A DNA stretch of 9,460 bases, taken from an uncultured Bacteroidota bacterium. GTDB lineage: Bacteria > Bacteroidota > Bacteroidia > Chitinophagales > Chitinophagaceae. The position numbers and the translations under genes were made by a program. This document shows positions 6,977 to 9,460 of the stretch, in pieces. Location of the stretch: positions 1 to 9,460 of the forward strand of contig CAIZLI010000304.1 of the NCBI GenBank assembly GCA_903933765.1, in the 5' to 3' direction. The notes beneath the pieces are model-generated. The model was not told the origin of the DNA and did not search any database. It was given only the letters and a program-made list of their open reading frames with translations. The first letter of the stretch is position 1. Each line of letters begins with the position of its first letter.

Positions 6977-7708
6977 ATGCCTATCAAAGCAATTATTATT
7001 GACGATGAAAGACTAGCACGTAATGAGTTGAAGAAATTATTGGAACAACATCCAGATATTTCTATCATTGATGAAGCAAGTAATGTGGATGAAGCGGTAG
7101 AGAAAATTGATTTATCAAGACCAGATCTTATTTTTTTAGATATACAAATGCCAGGCAAAACAGGCTTTGATTTATTGGCTGAAATTGAAAAATCGCCACG
7201 TGTTATTTTTACCACAGCTTATGATGAGTTTGCGTTGAAAGCTTTTGAGGTAAACGCTTTGGACTATTTATTAAAACCAATAGATCCTAAAAGATTAGCC
7301 GATGCGATTCAAAAATTACAATCAGAAATTGCATTAGAACAAGCAAGTTTATTGGGTGTAAGCAGAGGGCCATTAACAGAAGTAGACCAGGTTTTTGTAA
7401 AAGACGGAGAACGTTGCTGGTTTGTGAAATTAGCTGAAATTAGATTGTTTGAAAGTGTGGGCAATTACGCAAAAGTGTATTTCTCAACTAACAAACCACT
7501 CATCTTAAAATCGCTAAATGCATTAGAAGAAAGACTGGATGACCGTGTGTTTTTTAGAGCCAACCGCAAACATATCATCAATCTACATTGGATCGAAAAA
7601 ATTGAACCTTACTTCAATGGAGGTTTATTAGTAGAATTAAAAGGCGGAGAAAAAATCGAAATCAGCAGACGCCAAACTGTGAAATTCAAAGAAATGATGA
7701 GTTTCTAA
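6977..7708 (+). CDS. LytTR-family response regulator
   Basis: The 243-residue protein starts at ATG 6977; an in-frame TTG at 6968 is less likely. Residues 1-115 form a receiver domain with acidic pair Asp9-Asp10, phospho-acceptor Asp55 in FLDIQMPG, Thr80 and Lys100 in LLKPID. After a short linker, residues about 140-240 form a LytTR DNA-binding domain, recognisable by FVKDGERCWFVKLAEIRLFES (split around 138-158), GNYAKVYF, then FFRANRKHIINLHWIEKI and EISRRQTVKFKEMM near the end. Such proteins bind as dimers to paired imperfect direct repeats. The gene follows the kinase gene by 15 bp and is surely its partner. The pair is not next to an obvious target operon; downstream is a convergent GGGPS-family gene 6 bp from its stop. 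I saw no clear LytTR-type direct repeat in the window. Confidence 0.95.
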   Translation: MPIKAIIIDDERLARNELKKLLEQHPDISIIDEASNVDEAVEKIDLSRPDLIFLDIQMPGKTGFDLLAEIEKSPRVIFTTAYDEFALKAFEVNALDYLLKPIDPKRLADAIQKLQSEIALEQASLLGVSRGPLTEVDQVFVKDGERCWFVKLAEIRLFESVGNYAKVYFSTNKPLILKSLNALEERLDDRVFFRANRKHIINLHWIEKIEPYFNGGLLVELKGGEKIEISRRQTVKFKEMMSF

Positions 7709-7714
7709 TTTGGG

Positions 7715-8461
7715 TTAATTCAGGCTATGAATAGCATCCGCAATTTTTTGAATTAAAGCAGGATCTTTTTCAATGGCATTGCCAATTACAATAATATCCG
7801 CACCAGCTTTACAGTTTTCAATTGCTTTTTCGGGTGTTGTAATGCCACCACCAACAATGATAGGTGCTTTTACATGCTTTGCAACCTGTTGGATCATGCT
7901 GCTAGGGATGGCGTTTTTTGCACCACTGCCTGCGTCCATATAAATCACTTTTAAGCCAAGCATTTCACCTGCCATGGCGGTACAAGCTGCAATATCATTT
8001 TTATTCGCAGGAATAGGATTGGTATTGGAAATATAAGATACTGTGGTTGGCGATCCTCCATCGATCAACATATAACCTACTGGTATAATTTCCAAGCCAC
8101 TTTGCTTCACAAATGGGGCACTAATCACATGTTGGCCAATCAATAATTCAGGATTTCTTCCAGAAATCAAAGAAAGGTATAATAAGGCGTCTGCCTTTGG
8201 TGTGATCTGGTCTGGGGATCCTGGGAAAAGCACAACTGGTATCGAACAGGCTTTTTTGATTTGAGCGACTACTTGGTCTAAAGTATCCGTCACAACCAAA
8301 CTACCTCCTACAAAAATAAAGTCTATTTTAAATTGTACAGCAAGATCAATTGTCTTCTGTAAATTAACCACATCAAGCTTGTCAGGGTCAATTAAGACTG
8401 CAAATGCTTTTTGTTGTTTTGTTTTTTTATCTAGGATATTTTGATATACTTGGTTGCTCAT
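7715..8461 (-). CDS. Geranylgeranylglyceryl phosphate synthase family protein (GGGPS/PcrB)
   Basis: This 248-residue TIM-barrel enzyme starts at ATG 8459-8461; a TTG 9 bp upstream is less likely. The family joins a long-chain prenyl diphosphate to sn-glycerol-1-phosphate, making an ether bond: geranylgeranyl in archaea and in studied Bacteroidota enzymes, heptaprenyl in PcrB of Bacillus. Visible motifs are LIDPDK (23-28, Mg2+/substrate), VGGS (51-54), FPGSPDQI (79-86), YLSLISGRNP (95-104), IYMDAGSGAKNAIP (173-186, where archaeal enzymes have YLEAGSGA), the phosphate loop VGGGITTPEKA (203-213) and GNAIEKDP (227-234). All substrate-binding motifs appear intact. It is cytoplasmic or membrane-associated. 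Length and motifs suggest the bacterial hexameric group. The lipid it serves in Bacteroidota is poorly known, and no glycerol-1-phosphate dehydrogenase or digeranylgeranyl transferase gene is present here. The gene is convergent with the response regulator and divergent from nrdJ. Confidence 0.92.
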   Translation of the reverse strand: MSNQVYQNILDKKTKQQKAFAVLIDPDKLDVVNLQKTIDLAVQFKIDFIFVGGSLVVTDTLDQVVAQIKKACSIPVVLFPGSPDQITPKADALLYLSLISGRNPELLIGQHVISAPFVKQSGLEIIPVGYMLIDGGSPTTVSYISNTNPIPANKNDIAACTAMAGEMLGLKVIYMDAGSGAKNAIPSSMIQQVAKHVKAPIIVGGGITTPEKAIENCKAGADIIVIGNAIEKDPALIQKIADAIHSLN

Positions 8462-8467
8462 CTGCCA

Positions 8468-8475
8468 CAAAATTA
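8468..8475 (-). promoter_or_regulatory. Candidate -7 promoter element for the GGGPS gene
   Basis: On the minus strand this is TAATTTTG, an exact TAnnTTTG match ending 6 nt before the ATG at 8461, so the transcript would have almost no leader. No TTTG lies at the usual -33 distance, which keeps confidence low. Confidence 0.3.
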
Positions 8476-8578
8476 TCTATTTTAATCATATAATCCCTCA
8501 CTTACTTATCTATTACAAAAAAAAACGATGAATCGGGCTTTTTTTTCTTAAGAAACTAACATTTTGTGGGGATAAATC

Positions 8579-8701
8579 ATGCAATTCAATTGGGATAGAG
8601 GGTTTGGAATTGTTCACATTGATTTTCCACATCTGTTGATATTTCAGTTGCCAAAGTATCAACAGAGAAGAATATTTTCGTCTACCCGCAATGGTTTTTA
8701 A
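8579..8701 (+). CDS. Possible 40-codon leader ORF upstream of nrdJ
   Basis: ATG 8579 opens a 40-codon frame beginning MQFNWDRGFG and ending at TAA 8699-8701, in the same frame as nrdJ and 48 bp before its start. GGGG lies 7 nt before the ATG, which is Shine-Dalgarno-like. The peptide is mixed and basic toward its end, with no signal peptide, membrane segment or recognisable family. It overlaps the DnaA-box-like sites and the inverted repeat, and an unrelated minus-strand frame crosses the same DNA, so it may be a chance ORF. Confidence 0.15.
   Translation: MQFNWDRGFGIVHIDFPHLLIFQLPKYQQRRIFSSTRNGF
8610..8631 (+). promoter_or_regulatory. Tandem DnaA-box-like sites
   Basis: TTTTCCACA (8623-8631) fits the DnaA-box consensus TTWTNCACA fully, and TTGTTCACA (8610-8618) fits it in 8 of 9 positions. 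They lie on the same strand with starts 13 bp apart, about 120-140 bp before the nrdJ start. DnaA boxes upstream of ribonucleotide reductase genes are known in E. coli nrdAB. Binding here is inference. Confidence 0.3.
8632..8666. repeat. Inverted repeat / hairpin upstream of nrdJ
   Basis: TCTGTTGATA (8632-8641) and TATCAACAGA (8657-8666) are perfect 10-bp reverse complements. Pairing can continue inward through a T·G wobble and two T-A pairs (8642-8644 with 8654-8656), leaving a 9-nt loop. No T-run follows on the plus strand, so it is not a standard terminator; it could be an operator or an RNA hairpin in the nrdJ leader. Confidence 0.5.
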
Positions 8702-8749
8702 AACTGCGCTGGGGGATCCCATAATTACTATCAAAAAACTGACCAGACC

Positions 8750-9460
8750 ATGGCTAACACAAAAACAAAAAAAGGCTTAGAGTTTAAGCGCAAATTCACA
8801 ATCGATGGCGTGAGCCCATTTGATCAATTTGAGTATGATTACAGAGATAGTGTAATCAAAAACCCAAATGGAGAAAAGGTATTCGAAATGACGAATGTGG
8901 AAGTGCCTAAACAATGGAGCCAAATTGCAACGGATATCCTTGCACAAAAATATTTCAGAAAAGCGGGTGTGCCTCAAGCCGATGGTTCTTTGGGTAGAGA
9001 AACTACAGTTAAACAAGTCGCACATCGTATGGCGAATTGTTGGAGAGTATGGGGAGAGCGTTATGGTTATTTCTCCACTTCAAATGATGCACAAGTATTC
9101 TACGAAGAGTTAGTTTATAGTATTCTAAACCAAGCTTGTGTGCCAAACTCACCACAATGGTTTAATACGGGTTTACACGAAAGCTATGGTATTACAGGTG
9201 GCGCACAAGGGCACTACTATGTAGACCCAACTGACAAAAAATTAAAGCGTTCAACAAGTGCTTATGAGCGTCCTCAACCACATGCATGTTTTATCTTGAG
9301 TGTGAGTGATGATTTAGTGAACGAGGGTGGTATCATGGACTTATGGACAAGAGAAGCAAGAATTTTTAAATATGGTTCTGGTGTAGGAACAAACTTCTCT
9401 CAAATTAGAGGAGCGAACGAAAAATTATCTGGTGGTGGTTCTTCAAGTGGCTTAATGAGC
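8750..9460 (+). CDS. nrdJ: Adenosylcobalamin-dependent (class II) ribonucleotide reductase, N-terminal part
   Basis: The frame is open from ATG 8750 to the right edge (237 complete codons), so the gene is cut by the window; full-length members are several times longer. Class II reductases make deoxyribonucleotides in the cytoplasm using an adenosylcobalamin-derived radical, with or without oxygen. Visible family features are VPKQWSQIATDILAQKYFRKAGVP (in the range 52-75), the NQACVPNSPQWFNTGLH segment (127-143), HACFILSVSDDL (178-189), where Cys180 is placed like the first cysteine of the redox-active pair, and the glycine-rich FKYGSGVGTNFSQIRG (206-221) followed by LSGGGSSSGLM. No ATP-cone domain is seen at the N-terminus. 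An in-frame stop at 8699-8701 and no other in-frame ATG after it fix the start. There is no Shine-Dalgarno. The upstream region has DnaA-box-like sites and an inverted repeat. The thiyl-radical cysteine and cobalamin-binding part lie beyond the window. Confidence 0.94.
   Translation, partial: MANTKTKKGLEFKRKFTIDGVSPFDQFEYDYRDSVIKNPNGEKVFEMTNVEVPKQWSQIATDILAQKYFRKAGVPQADGSLGRETTVKQVAHRMANCWRVWGERYGYFSTSNDAQVFYEELVYSILNQACVPNSPQWFNTGLHESYGITGGAQGHYYVDPTDKKLKRSTSAYERPQPHACFILSVSDDLVNEGGIMDLWTREARIFKYGSGVGTNFSQIRGANEKLSGGGSSSGLMS

Larger units (their letters stand above)
8462..8749. other. Divergent intergenic region upstream of nrdJ
   Basis: These 288 bp hold no gene I can recognise. In order they contain an A9 tract and T8 tract bracketing CGATGAATCG (8517-8546), the 12-bp palindrome TTTCTTAAGAAA (8544-8555), a 40-codon ORF (8579-8701), DnaA-box-like 9-mers at 8610-8618 and 8623-8631, an inverted repeat at 8632-8666, and the palindrome GGGATCCC (8713-8720). 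TATTTTCG at 8673-8680 (7 of 8 to TAnnTTTG) with TTG at 8648-8650 is a weak nrdJ promoter candidate. I see no conserved B12-box sequence of a cobalamin riboswitch. Confidence 0.6.

Noticed and set aside
8517..8546. A9/T8-flanked CGATGAATCG as an intrinsic terminator
   Set aside because: The central stem is only 3-4 bp, the arms are offset by an unpaired GGC, and it lies between divergent genes where no transcript needs to end.
8551..8575. NrdR-box near ACTAACATTTTGTGG
   Set aside because: Only the right half resembles the NrdR consensus, there is no dyad symmetry, and no second box at the usual spacing was found.
8513..8722. Minus-strand 69-codon frame starting MGSPSAVLKT between the GGGPS gene and nrdJ
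   Set aside because: It resembles no family I know, ends in A/T tracts giving a low-complexity tail, and crosses the palindromes of the nrdJ leader. It lies opposite another short frame, so a chance ORF is likelier.
8462..8749. Cobalamin riboswitch ahead of the B12-dependent reductase
   Set aside because: I found no B12-box core (GCCACTG-like) and no multi-stem arrangement of the right size; the one strong hairpin is too simple.
8777..9113. Short frames on both strands over the nrdJ start region
   Set aside because: The frame from 8750 to the window edge encodes clear class II reductase sequence; the others are out-of-frame shadows.

Overview
The window looks like a core chromosomal segment of a member of the Bacteroidota, most likely a Chitinophagaceae-type bacterium. 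This rests on four things: AT-rich sequence (roughly 40% GC by eye), start sites mostly without a convincing Shine-Dalgarno, several exact matches to the Bacteroidota -7 promoter element TAnnTTTG, and gene types typical of the phylum (split transketolase, LytS/LytTR pair, bacterial geranylgeranylglyceryl phosphate synthase, class II ribonucleotide reductase). The family-level placement is inference from protein resemblance. I see no tRNA, rRNA, CRISPR array, insertion sequence or prophage gene.

Layout, left to right: the C-terminal end of a LolC/LolE-type FtsX permease (+); transketolase N-terminal subunit (-); ribosome recycling factor frr (+); an EamA/DMT-family transporter (-); segregation and condensation protein scpA (+); 1-deoxy-D-xylulose-5-phosphate synthase dxs (-); a LytS-type sensor histidine kinase and its LytTR response regulator (+, the only co-directional pair); a GGGPS/PcrB-family prenyl-glyceryl phosphate synthase (-); and the first 237 codons of an adenosylcobalamin-dependent ribonucleotide reductase nrdJ (+), which runs off the right edge. 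Strand changes at eight of the nine gene junctions. Convergent pairs are tightly packed: a shared 14-bp-stem terminator, a terminator that invades the neighbour's coding end, stop codons that abut with no gap, and a 6-bp gap. Divergent pairs share short regions of about 70-290 bp.

Functionally, dxs makes the first intermediate of the MEP isoprenoid pathway from pyruvate and glyceraldehyde 3-phosphate. Transketolase interconverts related sugar phosphates. The GGGPS-family enzyme consumes a long-chain prenyl diphosphate, an end product of that pathway. The two-component system lies between dxs and the GGGPS gene, but nothing in the sequence proves that it controls either.

The least explained DNA is the 288-bp region between the GGGPS gene and nrdJ. 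It holds two tandem DnaA-box-like 9-mers, a 10-bp perfect inverted repeat extendable to 13 bp, a 40-codon ORF in frame with nrdJ, and several short palindromes. I found no clear evidence of a wholly new biological system here. The nrdJ leader is the best place to look for new regulation.
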